Assembly: GCF_030444335.1 (NCBI RefSeq)
Contig: NZ_CP128595.1
Coordinates: 1,116,001-1,180,000 of the forward strand
Source of the DNA: Polaribacter huanghezhanensis
GTDB lineage: Bacteria; Bacteroidota; Bacteroidia; Flavobacteriales; Flavobacteriaceae
Direction of reading: 5' to 3'
Length of the DNA stretch: 64,000 bases
Below, piece after piece: positions 9,630 through 20,200 of this stretch. The notes below the pieces were generated by a model. The model was not told the origin of the DNA, made no database searches, and saw nothing but the letters and a program-made list of their open reading frames with translations. Position 1 is the first letter of the stretch. The number at the start of each line of letters is the position of its first letter. The position numbers and the translations under genes are program-made.

Positions 9630-9701
9630 TGGCCTATGGTGTAATTGGTAACACACCGGTTTTTGGTACCGACATTCAAGGTTCGAGTCCTTGTAGGCCA
9701 A
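9630..9701 (+). tRNA. tRNA-Gln (anticodon TTG)
   Basis: The sequence folds as a standard cloverleaf. The acceptor stem is TGGCCTA/TAGGCCA with discriminator A. The D arm is GTGT...ACAC, the anticodon loop TTTTGGT gives anticodon TTG, and the T arm is CAAGG-TTCGAGT-CCTTG. The first pair of the anticodon stem (position 27-43) is a C-A mismatch. CCA is not encoded. It has its own promoter and terminator, so it is a single-gene transcript. Confidence 0.96.
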
Positions 9702-9702
9702 C

Positions 9703-9733
9703 AAAAAACCTCACTATCTATAGTGAGGTTTTT
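9703..9733 (+). terminator. Terminator after tRNA-Gln
   Basis: The inverted repeat ACCTCACTA / TAGTGAGGT with a TCTA loop is followed by five T and preceded by six A. It could stop the tRNA transcript and, in the other direction, the universal stress protein transcript. Confidence 0.88.
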
Positions 9734-9753
9734 CATTTTATGTTTTTTATCTT

Positions 9754-10581
9754 TTAAATTAAGAAAGTAATAACTGGTTTTAAAGAGCTTTTAGAAAGAC
9801 TTTTGCTAATGCTTTTGTTGAATAATCTAAAAAGTCCACTTCTTTCATGAGTAGAAAGCGCAATTAAATCGGCATTTATTTCTTTAGAAAAATTTAAGAT
9901 ACCATTTTCTACAGAATCATCATTGTATACATTAATAGAATGTTTAGGGTCTTGATAGGCGCTTAAAAAACTTTCCATTTTTTGTCTCGCCTTTTTTGTG
10001 CTTTTAAATCGATTCATTGTATTTACATTCAATAAATGTATTTTACTTTCAAATTTTTGTGAAAAATTTAATAAAACTTCGAAAGATTTTCTGTCTTCTT
10101 CATTAAAGTTAGATGCAAAAACCAATTCTTTAATATTAAAGTCTTGAGGGTCGTTTTTAACAACTAAAATGGGCGCTTTAGATTCGCGAACCACCCTTTT
10201 AATATTCGAGCTAATTAATAATTCGTCAAAAATTGTTCTCTCTTTAGAGCCCATTAGAATTAAATCAGCGTTTATTTTTTTGCTAAATTTTAAAATACCT
10301 TCAGCTGGTTTCTCAAAACGTATTGCATACTTCACTTTTGTGTCGGTGCTAAAAAACTCTTTTTTAAGCTTGCTGATTTTTTCTTTTATTTTTTGAATAT
10401 AGAACATACTTTGTGGTATGCCAAAATTACTACCAGAACCCATGTCTACATGACCCTTTGGGAGTTCTAATAAATGTAAAAGATGTACTTCGATTTCGGT
10501 TTCATTTGTTATTTTTGAAACTAACTTCATTGCATACTCAGACTGTACAGAAAAATCTATAGGAACTAGAATTTTTTTCAT
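9754..10581 (-). CDS. Universal stress protein with two UspA domains
   Basis: The 275-residue protein consists of two tandem UspA domains. The first begins MKKILVPIDFSVQSEYAM and holds DLILMGSKERT followed by SNIKRVVRESKAPILVV near residues 105-143. The second ends with ADLIALSTHERSG near residue 240. The ATP-binding GxxG..S/T signature is only partly kept in the first domain (MGSKERTIFDELLISSN) and the second, so nucleotide binding is uncertain. Such proteins are cytoplasmic and act in stress survival by unclear mechanisms. It is a single gene divergent from rimP. Confidence 0.9.
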   Translation of the reverse strand: MKKILVPIDFSVQSEYAMKLVSKITNETEIEVHLLHLLELPKGHVDMGSGSNFGIPQSMFYIQKIKEKISKLKKEFFSTDTKVKYAIRFEKPAEGILKFSKKINADLILMGSKERTIFDELLISSNIKRVVRESKAPILVVKNDPQDFNIKELVFASNFNEEDRKSFEVLLNFSQKFESKIHLLNVNTMNRFKSTKKARQKMESFLSAYQDPKHSINVYNDDSVENGILNFSKEINADLIALSTHERSGLFRLFNKSISKSLSKSSLKPVITFLI

Positions 10582-10650
10582 CTTGAAAAATTTTAAAAAA
10601 CACTACAAGAGGTTCATAAATATACAAAAAAAATATTTAACCCTAAGCTA

Positions 10651-10682
10651 TTTGGGTATTTATTAATAAGTTAGTATATTTG
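10651..10682 (+). promoter_or_regulatory. Promoter of the rimP-nusA-infB operon
   Basis: TTTG at 10651-10654 and TATATTTG at 10675-10682 are 20 bp apart, a near-perfect Bacteroidota promoter. Transcription should begin near 10688, giving a leader of about 55 nt that contains the hairpin at 10712. Confidence 0.8.
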
Positions 10683-10711
10683 CACCGAAAATAACGTAAA
10701 AGAAGAATGAA

Positions 10712-10735
10712 GGGGGCTATAAGCCCCTCTTTTTA
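10712..10735 (+). promoter_or_regulatory. Terminator-like leader hairpin ahead of rimP (possible attenuator)
   Basis: GGGGCT-ATA-AGCCCC forms a 6-bp G+C stem directly followed by TCTTTTT. It lies between the promoter and the ATG at 10744, in the transcript leader, so it is not the terminator of an upstream gene. It could cause premature termination sensitive to NusA, whose gene is in this operon. Regulation is inferred from position only. Confidence 0.55.
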
Positions 10736-10743
10736 TATCAAAA

Positions 10744-11205
10744 ATGAATAAAAAAAAAGTACAAGATTTATTAGAGGAAGCATTGGCAGAAAACCAATCT
10801 TTATATTTAATTGAATTGTCTTTTTTACCAGGAAACAAAATTCAGGTTGTCGTTGATGGTGATGAAGGAATTTCTTTAAGCGAATGTATTAGAATCAATA
10901 AAAGTATTGAGAGTAGCTTTGATAGAGAAGAAGAAGATTTTGCGTTAGAAGTTACTTCTCCAGATATTGCAGAGCCATTAAAAGTTAAAAGACAGTATCT
11001 TAAAAACCTTAATAGAATAATAACTGTTAAGTTAAATGATAAAAAAATTGAAGGAACTTTAATAGAAGTAAATAAAGAAGATATAGTATTGTCTTGGAAA
11101 GCAAGAGAACCAAAGCCTGTTGGTAAAGGAAAAGTGACTGTTGATAAAACAGAAAAAATAGCTTATCAAGATATAATTGAAGCAAAAGTGAAGATAATTT
11201 TTTAA
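10744..11205 (+). CDS. rimP: Ribosome maturation factor RimP
   Basis: RimP helps assemble the 30S ribosomal subunit. The 153 residues show the N-terminal alpha/beta domain with GNKIQVVVDGDEGISLSEC near residue 30 and YALEV-like FALEVTSPDIAEPLK near 62, followed by the C-terminal SH3-like domain from about residue 85. Length and order fit the family. It is the first gene of the rimP-nusA-infB operon found in most bacteria and is followed by nusA after 12 bp. Confidence 0.95.
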   Translation: MNKKKVQDLLEEALAENQSLYLIELSFLPGNKIQVVVDGDEGISLSECIRINKSIESSFDREEEDFALEVTSPDIAEPLKVKRQYLKNLNRIITVKLNDKKIEGTLIEVNKEDIVLSWKAREPKPVGKGKVTVDKTEKIAYQDIIEAKVKIIF

Positions 11206-11217
11206 TAAAAGAGTTGA

Positions 11218-12474
11218 ATGGAAAATATAGATTTAATTGATTCATTTTCAGAGTTTAAAGACAATAAAAGTATAGACAGAGTAACATTAATGTCTATTTT
11301 AGAAGAAGTTTTTAGAGCTGCACTGAAACGTAAATTTGGATCAGATGATAATTTTGATATCATTATCAATCCAGATAAAGGAGATTTAGAGATTTGGAGA
11401 AATAGAGTTGTGGTTGCAGATGAAATGTCAGAAGACGATAATGAAGAAATAGAACTAACTGAAGCTAGAAAAATTGAACCAGATTTTGAGATTGGTGAAG
11501 ATGTATCTGAAGAAGTAAAATTAATTGATTTAGGTAGAAGAGCTATTTTAGCATTGCGTCAGAATTTGATTTCAAAAATTCAAGAGCACGATAGCACAAA
11601 CATCTTTAAACAATTTAAAGATTTAGAAGGAGAAATTTATAGTGCAGAAGTGCATCATATTCGTCATAATGCAGTAATTTTACTTGATGATGAAGGAAAC
11701 GAATTGGTATTGCCTAAAAGTGAACAAATTCGTTCAGACTTTTTTAGAAAAGGAGATTCTGTTAGAGGTGTTATTAAAACGGTAGAATTAAGAGGAACAA
11801 AACCGGCGATCATTTTATCAAGAACATCTCCAGAGTTTTTAGTGAAATTATTTGAACAAGAAATTCCAGAAGTTTTTGACGGATTGATTACCATTGAAGG
11901 TGTTGCAAGAATTCCTGGCGAAAAAGCAAAAGTAGCTGTAGATTCTTATGACGATAGAATAGATCCTGTTGGAGCTTGTGTTGGAATGAAAGGATCTCGT
12001 ATTCATGGAATTGTTCGTGAATTAGGAAATGAAAACATTGATGTCATAAATTATACAAAAAACGAACAATTATATATAGCTAGAGCATTAAGTCCAGCAA
12101 AAATTGTTTCAATGGAAATCAAACCAGCAGAAGAGGTTATAGATGGTAAAAAAGGACGTGTAAATGTATTCTTAAAACCAGAAGAAGTTTCTAAAGCAAT
12201 TGGTAAAGGCGGTGTAAACATTCGTTTAGCTAGTCAATTGACTGGTTATGAAATTGATGTGCAACGAGAAGGGATAGAAGATGAAGATGTTGAATTAACA
12301 GAATTTGGTGATGAAATCGAAGGATGGGTAATTGACGAATTGAAAAAAATAGGTTTAGATACTGCAAGAAGCGTCTTAGAAAAAGATGTAGCAGAATTAC
12401 TGAAAAGAACAGATTTGGAAGAGGAAACAATTCTAGAAGTTCAAAGAATATTAAAAGACGAATTTGAAGATTAA
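11218..12474 (+). CDS. nusA: Transcription termination/antitermination factor NusA
   Basis: NusA binds RNA polymerase and nascent RNA and controls pausing, termination and antitermination. The 418 residues hold the N-terminal polymerase-binding domain (1-125), an S1 domain (about 130-200, with GEIYSAEVHHIRHNAVIL) and two KH domains (GACVGMKGSRIHGIVREL near 260, and KAIGKGGVNIRLASQLTG near 330). It lacks the C-terminal acidic repeats of the E. coli protein, as is usual in this phylum. It lies between rimP and infB on one transcript. Confidence 0.97.
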   Translation: MENIDLIDSFSEFKDNKSIDRVTLMSILEEVFRAALKRKFGSDDNFDIIINPDKGDLEIWRNRVVVADEMSEDDNEEIELTEARKIEPDFEIGEDVSEEVKLIDLGRRAILALRQNLISKIQEHDSTNIFKQFKDLEGEIYSAEVHHIRHNAVILLDDEGNELVLPKSEQIRSDFFRKGDSVRGVIKTVELRGTKPAIILSRTSPEFLVKLFEQEIPEVFDGLITIEGVARIPGEKAKVAVDSYDDRIDPVGACVGMKGSRIHGIVRELGNENIDVINYTKNEQLYIARALSPAKIVSMEIKPAEEVIDGKKGRVNVFLKPEEVSKAIGKGGVNIRLASQLTGYEIDVQREGIEDEDVELTEFGDEIEGWVIDELKKIGLDTARSVLEKDVAELLKRTDLEEETILEVQRILKDEFED

Positions 12475-12565
12475 TAGATCAATCTGAAAAGCATAAATTA
12501 TTCTGAGAATATAACTATACAGTGTATAAAGTGTGTTTTCTTTAAAAGCAAAATAGTAAAAATAT

Positions 12566-15331
12566 ATGGCTGAAGGCAAAACAATGAGGCTTAATAAAGT
12601 TTTAAGAGAATTAAACATCTCTCTAGATAGAGCAGTAGAACATTTATCAAAAAATGGGCACGAAATAGACGCGCGTCCAACTACTAAAATATCTGGTGAT
12701 GTGTATCAAGTTTTACTGGATGGTTTTCAAACAGACAAAACTAAAAAAGCAGCTTCAAAAGAGGTAGGAGAAGAAAAGAGAAAAGAAAAAGAAGCCATAA
12801 GATTAGAGTTAGAAGCTAAACTTGAGAAAAAACGTTTAGAAGAAGAAGCTAAAAGAGAAGTCTTAAAAGCGAAAGCTGAAAAAGTGGAGGTTAAAACTGT
12901 TGGTAAGATTGATATCAATCCGCCTGCTACTAAAAAGCAACCAAAACCAGAAGCCGAAAAACCTGTTGAGAAGCCAGCTGTAAAAGAAGAGAAACCTGTT
13001 GAAAAGAAAACAGAAGAGAAAGAACAACCAAAGGCAGAAGAAAAAGTAAAAGAAGAAAAACCTGTTGTAAAAGAAGTAAAAGAAATTAAGGAGGTTAAAA
13101 AAGTAGTAAAAGAAGAAGTTGCTCCTGTTGTAGAAGAAGAAATTACCGCAGAAAATGCCGAAAAACTTACGACGCAATATAAAAAATTAGACGGGCCAAG
13201 AATTACGGGTCAAAAAATTGACTTAAAGCAATTCGAAAAGCCTAAAAAGAAGAAGCCAGAAACAAAACCGGCGGCTAAAAATGCTGCTGCTGATAAAAAG
13301 AAAAGAAAAAGAATTGTTAAGCCAGCAAATAACGCTAGAAACAATCCTGGAAGATCTGCTGGCGGAAATAATAGAGGAGGGTTTAAGGGAAGAGGTCCTG
13401 CAAGACCAGCTGTAAAGAAAGAAGAACCAACAGAGGCAGAAGTTCAAAAGCAAGTACGTGAAACGTTAGAAAGGCTTCAAGGAAAATCTAGTAAAGGAAA
13501 AGGAGCAAAATATAGAAGAGATAAAAGAGATCAACACAGACATCAGTCAGAAGTAGATCAAGAACTAGCTGCTGCAGAAAGTAAAATCTTAAAAGCAACA
13601 GAATTTGTTACCGTAAGTGAAGTTGCAACTATGATGGATGTTCCTGTTACTGATATCATTTCGGCATGTATGTCTTTAGGGATGATGGTAACAATGAATC
13701 AGCGTTTAGATGCTGAAACATTGGTAATTGTTGCAGAAGAATTTAACTACAAGGTAGAATTTGTTGGAGCAGAAGTTGAAGAAGCTGTAGTTGAAGTTGA
13801 AGATAAACCAGAAGATTTAGAAACGCGTGCGCCAATTATTACGGTGATGGGTCACGTAGATCACGGTAAAACATCTTTATTAGATTATATTAGAAAAGCA
13901 AATGTTATTGAAGGAGAATCTGGAGGAATTACACAACATATTGGTGCGTATTCTGTAAAGGTTGGAGATCAAAAAATAGCATTTTTAGATACTCCTGGTC
14001 ACGAAGCCTTTACGGCAATGCGTGCTCGTGGAGCTCAAGTTACAGATTTAGTAATTATTGTAGTTGCAGCAGACGATGATGTGATGCCGCAAACTAAAGA
14101 GGCAATTTCTCATGCGCAAGCAGCAGGAGTTCCAATCATATTTGCAATCAATAAGATTGATAAACCAAATGCAAATCCAGATAATGTAAAAACACAATTG
14201 TCTGCGATGAATTTATTAATAGAAGAATGGGGAGGAAATATTCAATCGCAAGATATTTCTGCTAAAACCGGAGAAGGAATTCCAGAGTTATTAGAAAAAG
14301 TTTTATTAGAAGCAGAGGTTTTAGAATTAAAAGCAAATCCAAATAAATTAGCAACTGGTGCAGTTGTTGAAGCTTTATTAGATAAAGGTAGAGGGTATGT
14401 TACTACAATTTTAGTACAAGCCGGAACTTTAAAAATAGGCGATTACATGCTAGCTGGTAAAAACAGTGGTAAAGTAAAAGCCATGTTCGATGATAAAGGA
14501 ACCAACTTAACAGAAGCAAAACCATCAACACCAGTATCTATATTAGGTTTAGATGGCGCGCCACAAGCTGGAGATAAATTCAATGTGTTTGAAGACGAAA
14601 GAGAAGCAAAACAAATTGCATCTAAACGTTCTCAATTACAAAGAGAGCAATCTGTAAGAACTCAGAAAACATTAACGTTAGACGAAATTGGAAGAAGAAT
14701 TGCTTTAGGAGACTTTAAGGAATTAAACATCATCTTAAAAGGAGATGTAGATGGTTCTGTAGAAGCATTAACAGATTCTTTCCAGAAATTATCTACAGAT
14801 GAAATTCAAGTAAATATCATTCATAAAGGAGTTGGAGCCATTACAGAATCTGATGTGTTATTAGCATCAGCATCTGATGCAATTGTAATTGGATTTAACG
14901 TTCGCCCACAAGTAAATGCAAGAGTTATAGCAGATAAAGAAGAGGTAGATATTAGAAACTACTCAATTATTTACGATGCAATTAACGATCTTAAAGATGC
15001 GATGGAAGGAATGCTTTCTCCAGACATGAAAGAAGAAATTACCGGAAATGTTGAAATTAGAGAAGTGTATAAAATTTCTAAAGTTGGTAATATTGCAGGT
15101 TGTATGGTGATGTCTGGTAAAATCTTAAGAAGCTCTTTAATTAGAATTATTAGAGATGGAATTGTTGTTCATTCAGGAACTTTAGAAGCATTAAAGCGAT
15201 TTAAGGATGATGTGAAAGAAGTTGCTAAAGGATATGATTGTGGTATTCAAATAAAAGGATACAATGATATCAAACAAGGTGATGTTATTGAAGCATACCA
15301 CGAAGTGGCTGTGAAGAAAAAATTGAAATAA
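12566..15331 (+). CDS. infB: Translation initiation factor IF-2
   Basis: IF-2 is the GTPase that brings initiator tRNA to the 30S subunit. The 921 residues begin with an IF2N domain ([19 protein letters not shown]). A long Lys/Glu-rich low-complexity linker runs over about residues 60-330, followed by a second IF2N-like segment. The G domain starts near residue 428 with G1 [10 protein letters not shown], then G3 [11 protein letters not shown]4 FAINKID and G5 SAKTGEGI. Domains II-IV complete the C-terminus. The linker shows Lys/Glu bias but no frame break. It ends the rimP-nusA-infB operon, with a strong terminator 17 bp after the stop. Confidence 0.98.
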   Translation: MAEGKTMRLNKVLRELNISLDRAVEHLSKNGHEIDARPTTKISGDVYQVLLDGFQTDKTKKAASKEVGEEKRKEKEAIRLELEAKLEKKRLEEEAKREVLKAKAEKVEVKTVGKIDINPPATKKQPKPEAEKPVEKPAVKEEKPVEKKTEEKEQPKAEEKVKEEKPVVKEVKEIKEVKKVVKEEVAPVVEEEITAENAEKLTTQYKKLDGPRITGQKIDLKQFEKPKKKKPETKPAAKNAAADKKKRKRIVKPANNARNNPGRSAGGNNRGGFKGRGPARPAVKKEEPTEAEVQKQVRETLERLQGKSSKGKGAKYRRDKRDQHRHQSEVDQELAAAESKILKATEFVTVSEVATMMDVPVTDIISACMSLGMMVTMNQRLDAETLVIVAEEFNYKVEFVGAEVEEAVVEVEDKPEDLETRAPIITVMGHVDHGKTSLLDYIRKANVIEGESGGITQHIGAYSVKVGDQKIAFLDTPGHEAFTAMRARGAQVTDLVIIVVAADDDVMPQTKEAISHAQAAGVPIIFAINKIDKPNANPDNVKTQLSAMNLLIEEWGGNIQSQDISAKTGEGIPELLEKVLLEAEVLELKANPNKLATGAVVEALLDKGRGYVTTILVQAGTLKIGDYMLAGKNSGKVKAMFDDKGTNLTEAKPSTPVSILGLDGAPQAGDKFNVFEDEREAKQIASKRSQLQREQSVRTQKTLTLDEIGRRIALGDFKELNIILKGDVDGSVEALTDSFQKLSTDEIQVNIIHKGVGAITESDVLLASASDAIVIGFNVRPQVNARVIADKEEVDIRNYSIIYDAINDLKDAMEGMLSPDMKEEITGNVEIREVYKISKVGNIAGCMVMSGKILRSSLIRIIRDGIVVHSGTLEALKRFKDDVKEVAKGYDCGIQIKGYNDIKQGDVIEAYHEVAVKKKLK

Positions 15332-15348
15332 CAATCAATTATAAGCAT

Positions 15349-15380
15349 AAAAAAAGGAGCGAATATTCGCTCCTTTTTTT
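15349..15380 (+). terminator. Bidirectional terminator between infB and the SPOR gene
   Basis: The inverted repeat AAGGAGCGAAT/ATTCGCTCCTT is flanked by A and T runs, serving both convergent genes. Confidence 0.9.
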
Positions 15381-15397
15381 GTTTGTACTTTTATCTT

Positions 15398-15757
15398 TTA
15401 TCTAGGAACAATAATTGCCGATGGAAATTTCTTTTTAATTTCATTTAAAATCTTATCAGCTTCCAATCTAGTTTTGTAATCCCCAACTTGCACTTTCCAT
15501 TCTGGAGATTCAAATAAAATATAGGTTTTAATTGTTGGACGCTCTATTCTAAATTTACTTTGCGTAGTTTTAATTGCAGTTTCATGTCCGCTTTCTAACT
15601 GAATTCTAAACCCATAGCCATTTTTTTTGTTGTACTCTATCTTCTTTTTAATAAGAGATTTTACCTCGTTACTCGTGTTTGTTTGCCCATTTACATTCGT
15701 TATTCCAATAATAATTGTAAATAAAAAATACACAAAAATTGATTTCATATTCATCAT
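15398..15757 (-). CDS. Exported SPOR-domain protein
   Basis: This small protein of 119 residues has a signal peptide (about residues 1-24, IIGITNVNGQ) and a single SPOR domain ending in WKVQVGDYKTRLEADKIL and KKFPSAIIVPR. SPOR domains bind denuded glycan strands of septal peptidoglycan. It is typical of small flavobacterial SPOR proteins near infB. Any of three near-adjacent Met codons could be the start; the signal peptide is intact from each. It is convergent with infB. Confidence 0.85.
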   Translation of the reverse strand: MMNMKSIFVYFLFTIIIGITNVNGQTNTSNEVKSLIKKKIEYNKKNGYGFRIQLESGHETAIKTTQSKFRIERPTIKTYILFESPEWKVQVGDYKTRLEADKILNEIKKKFPSAIIVPR

Positions 15758-15880
15758 TTAAAAACTTTTTTACAAAAGTAACAACTTGTTTCATACAAGT
15801 TTAGTATTCACCTTTATTTAGAATCGATATAAATTATGAATTAACATTATATTAGCATTTCAAAATTTGGAGATAAATGC

Positions 15881-15888
15881 TACTTTTG
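15881..15888 (+). promoter_or_regulatory. Putative -7 box of the act-cox operon
   Basis: TACTTTTG matches TAnnTTTG and lies 83 bp before actA. No good -33 TTTG is seen at the right spacing. The remaining gap to 15970 shows nothing else. Confidence 0.5.
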
Positions 15889-15970
15889 TGGAGCTGTTCA
15901 AACATCTGTTTATTTAGATTTTGAATTTAATATAAGCATCAAACTAGATAGAAAATTTATATTTTATAAT

Positions 15971-17257
15971 ATGAAAAGTGTGGAAAAACACAGTAAATTA
16001 ACCAGATTACTACTAAAAAGTTTTACTTTCCTTTTAATTTTTTCAATGAGTCTTTCTATGCATGCGCAAGCAACTGTAGATGCGGCAAGACAATCAGAAG
16101 GTAGAAAATTGTTTAAATCATTATGTTCTTCGTGTCATAAACTTGATAAAAAGTTTATTGGGCCGGCTTTAGGTAAGATTGAAGAACAAAAAGATGCAGC
16201 TTGGTTAAAATCTTGGATTAAAGATAACAATGCTTTTAGAGCTTCTGGGAATGCAGATGCTATTGCAATTTTTGAGGAGTTCAATGGTGCAGCAATGACA
16301 ACCTTTCCTCAGTTAACAGATAAAAATATCGAAGACATTCTTTATTATACTACTGTTGGCGAGCCTAAAAAAGCGGCACCTGCAGGAGGTAATGCTACTG
16401 TTGTCGTAGAAAAAGAAGCTTCTCCGTGGTTAACTAGAATTCTAATTGCAATTATTGTAATTGGTCTTTTAATTATTGCTAACTTATTAAAAGTGATTAG
16501 CCTATTAAAAGGAGCGCCAAAAACGCCAGGGTTACTAGCAAATGTACAAGAGTTGTGGGTTGGGTTTAAAAGAAATACATTTTTACATGTGTTACTTACC
16601 ATCTTTTTAGCCTTAACAACTGCTTATGTGTTATTTGGAACATTATTTCAAATTGGTGTTGATGAAGGATATCAACCAATTCAGCCAATTGCTTTTTCGC
16701 ATGCTATTCATGCAGGTGATAATAAAATAGATTGTCAATATTGTCACTCATCAGCAAAGCATAGTAAAACTTCAGGGATTCCATCAGCAAATGTTTGTAT
16801 GAATTGTCATAAAAATATTTCAGAAGTTGCAGATGATACTAAGATTGAATCTATGAATATGGGTAAAAAAGAATTAGACAAAGAAATTCAAAAATTATAT
16901 ACAGCTGCTGGTTGGGATGCAGATAATTTAACATATACAGGAAAAACACAGCCTATTAAATGGGTTAGAGTTCATAATTTACCAGATTTTGCATATTTTA
17001 ATCACTCACAACACGTAACAGCAGGTAATCAAAAATGCCAAACATGTCATGGTCCGGTTGAGACGATGGATGAAGTATATCAGTTTTCTCCATTAACAAT
17101 GGGTTGGTGTATCAATTGTCATAAACAAACAAAGGTAGATTTAAAAGGAAATGCATATTACACTAAAATCCACGAAGAGTTGTCTAAAAAATATGGTGTT
17201 GAGTCTGTAACAGTTGCTCAATTAGGTGGAAAAGAATGTGGTAAATGTCACTATTAA
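15971..17257 (+). CDS. actA: Alternative complex III multiheme cytochrome c subunit ActA
   Basis: ActA is the multiheme cytochrome of alternative complex III, the quinol oxidoreductase that replaces cytochrome bc1 in this phylum. The 428 residues start with a signal or anchor segment (about 12-32), followed by a monoheme cytochrome c-like region with CSSCH near residue 52. A second pair of membrane segments lies at about 155-215. Five further heme motifs follow: CQYCH, CMNCH, CQTCH, CINCH and CGKCH at the very C-terminus. The total is therefore six CXXCH. Extra histidines that could be distal ligands occur in FSHAIHAG and FNHSQHVTAG. It is the first gene of the actABCDEF-coxBA operon. Confidence 0.95.
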   Translation: MKSVEKHSKLTRLLLKSFTFLLIFSMSLSMHAQATVDAARQSEGRKLFKSLCSSCHKLDKKFIGPALGKIEEQKDAAWLKSWIKDNNAFRASGNADAIAIFEEFNGAAMTTFPQLTDKNIEDILYYTTVGEPKKAAPAGGNATVVVEKEASPWLTRILIAIIVIGLLIIANLLKVISLLKGAPKTPGLLANVQELWVGFKRNTFLHVLLTIFLALTTAYVLFGTLFQIGVDEGYQPIQPIAFSHAIHAGDNKIDCQYCHSSAKHSKTSGIPSANVCMNCHKNISEVADDTKIESMNMGKKELDKEIQKLYTAAGWDADNLTYTGKTQPIKWVRVHNLPDFAYFNHSQHVTAGNQKCQTCHGPVETMDEVYQFSPLTMGWCINCHKQTKVDLKGNAYYTKIHEELSKKYGVESVTVAQLGGKECGKCHY

Positions 17258-17286
17258 TAATTAGAAAGTAAAAAACAAGTATATAC

Positions 17287-20200
17287 ATGGCTTCAAACAA
17301 AAAATACTGGCAAAGTGTTGAGGAACTTAAAGAAGGTTCTATTGTTGAAACGCTAAGTAAAAATGAATTTGTAGAAGAAATTCCAACAGATGAATTTTTA
17401 GGAGATAAAGAAACTTTAGAAGCATCATCTACAACAAGAAGAGATTTCTTAAAATATGTAGGATTTACAACTGCAGCTGCATCTTTAGCTGCTTGTGAGG
17501 GCCCTGTTAGAAAATCTATTCCGTATGTGATAAAACCAGATGATATTACAGTTGGTCTTGCAGATTGGTATGCAACAACAATTGCAGATGGTTATGACTT
17601 CGCAAATATTTTGGTAAAGACGAGAGAAGGTCGTCCTATTTTAGTAATGCCAAATAAAGAAGCTAACGGAAAAACAAATGCGCGTGTTCAAGCTTCGGTT
17701 TTATCTTTATATGATAATCAATTACGTTTAAAAGAACCTCAAAACAGAGAATCTTTTTTAACTTGGGAGGACGCAAATACTCAAATAGCTAAAAAATTAA
17801 ATGATTTAAAAACTGCAAATGAAGCTGTTGTTTTATTAACAGGAACATTGGCAAGTCCATCTACAGAAAAAATTATCTCAGAATTTACAACTGCATTTCC
17901 AAATGTAAAACATGTTGTATATGATGCAGTATCAGAATCTGGAGCTTTAGATGCATTTGAAGCTTTTTACGGAACACGTTCTTTACCAACATATCATTTT
18001 GATATAGCAAAAGTGATTGTTTCTGTTGGAGCAGATTTCTTAGGAGATTGGCAAGGTGGTTATGATAAAAGTTATACAGAAGGTAGAAAACCTGCAGAAG
18101 GTAAAATGTCTCGTCATATTCAGTTTGAATCTAACATGACATTAACTGGAGCAAATGCAGATAAAAGAGTTCTTTTAAAACCCTCTGAACAAGTTTTTGC
18201 TTTAATCAATTTATACAATCACGTAACTAGTTCTAGTTTATCTTCTAAAGCAACACCTGTTGATGCAGAAATAAAGAAAGCAGCTGATCAGTTAAAGAAA
18301 GCTGGTGCAAACGGAGTTGTAGTTACTGGTTTAAATGATAAAAATGCTCAAATAATTGCAATGGCAATTAACATTGCATTGCAAAGTAGGGTAATGGATG
18401 CGGCTACAACGAATACTATCAGAGAAGGAAACGATGCTGATGTTGCTGAATTCGTTGCTGATATGAAATCAGGAAAAGTAAAAGGGTTAATTACACACAA
18501 TGTAAATCCGGTGTACTCTTTACCAAACGGAAGTGATTTTGCGAAACAAATCGGTAAATTAAAATTATCGGTTGCGTTATCTGAACAATTTGATGAAACA
18601 GCAAGTGCAACAGAATTTGCATTACCAATGTCTCATTTCTTAGAATCTTGGGGCGATGTTAGTTTAACTTCAGGTGTTCATAGTTTGGTGCAACCAACAA
18701 TTCAGACTTTATTTAATTCTCGTCAATTACAAGATGTATTGTTAAATTGGTCTGGAAACTCAACTTCTTATTACGATTATTTAAAAGCTTTTTGGGCTTC
18801 AAATATATTAAAAGGAAAATCATGGAGTCAAGCATTGCATGATGGAACATTTAAAAAAGCTGCTTCTAATTCAGTTGCTGCAAAATCTGTAGATATTTCA
18901 GCAGCAGTTTCTAGCTTAAATAAAAAAACAACCTCTTCTAGTATGGAGTTAAACTTGTTTACGTCAATCGCTTTAGGTGATGGTAAACAAGCAAACAATC
19001 CATGGTTACAAGAATTGCCAGATCCATTAACAAGAGCAGCTTGGGATAATTATATTACCATGTCTATGCCAGATGCTAGAGAATTAGGTTTTTCTAATCC
19101 GGTGCAAGATAATGGAGCAATCGACGGGCAATATGCAAATATTACTGTAAATGGAGTGACAGTTTCTAATATTCCAGTGATGGTTCAACCAGGACAAGCA
19201 AATGGTTCTATTGGTTTAGCTTTAGGATATGGAAGAACTCAAAACTTAAAAGATGCAATGGTTGTTGGAGTAAATGCATTTCCATTATACTTCAATTCAA
19301 ATTATATACAAACAGGTGTTTCTATAGAAAAAGCGAGCGGAACACATAAGTTTGCATGTACACAAGTACAAAAAACAATTGCAGGAAGACACGACATTTT
19401 AAAACAAGCTACTTTAGCGCAATTAAATGATCATTCTTTAGATCCAAAAGAGACTTGGAATAAACCAGCAATGGCATCATTAAATCACAAAGAAGTAGAA
19501 GCAAATTCTGTAGATCTTTGGGATGCACAAGATCGTAGCATTGGTCATCATTTTAATTTATCAATCGATTTAACATCTTGTACAGGATGTGGAGCTTGTG
19601 TAGTTGCATGTCATGCAGAAAATAATGTTCCGGTTGTTGGGAAACACGAAGTAAGAGTTGGTAGAGATATGCACTGGTTGCGTATTGACAGATATTATTC
19701 TTCTGAAGCTAGTGAAGTGGGTTCAAAAGAAGGAAAAATAACAATAGCGGAGTTTTCTAAAAAATATCCAAATATTGCAGACAAAGATTTAGAAAGAAAA
19801 TATGCTGAAAAAGTTCTTGAATTAAGTGGTGGAGATTTATTTGCTACTATAGAAACTACAGCAGAAAATCCTACGGTTGCTTTTCAACCAATGATGTGTC
19901 AACACTGTAATCACGCACCGTGTGAAACGGTTTGTCCTGTTGCAGCAACATCTCACGGTCGTCAAGGTCAAAATCAAATGGCATATAACCGTTGTGTAGG
20001 AACAAGATATTGTGCAAACAACTGTCCATATAGAGTTCGTCGTTTCAACTGGTTTCAATACAGTAATAATAACGAGTTTGACTTTAACATGAATGATGAA
20101 TACGGTAAAATGGTGTTAAATCCAGATGTTGTAGTTCGTTCTAGAGGAGTTATGGAAAAATGTTCTATGTGTATTCAAATGACTCAAGCTACCATCTTAA

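Noticed and set aside
9522..9704. Open frame of 60 codons on the minus strand.
   Set aside because: It overlaps the complete tRNA-Gln gene and its promoter; it is a chance frame.
10712..10735. Hairpin before rimP taken as terminator of the upstream gene.
   Set aside because: The upstream gene is on the other strand, and a strong promoter lies before the hairpin, so it belongs to the rimP leader.
12863..13177. Phe/Tyr-rich frame antisense to infB.
   Set aside because: It is the complement of the Lys/Glu-rich linker of IF-2 and has no independent support.
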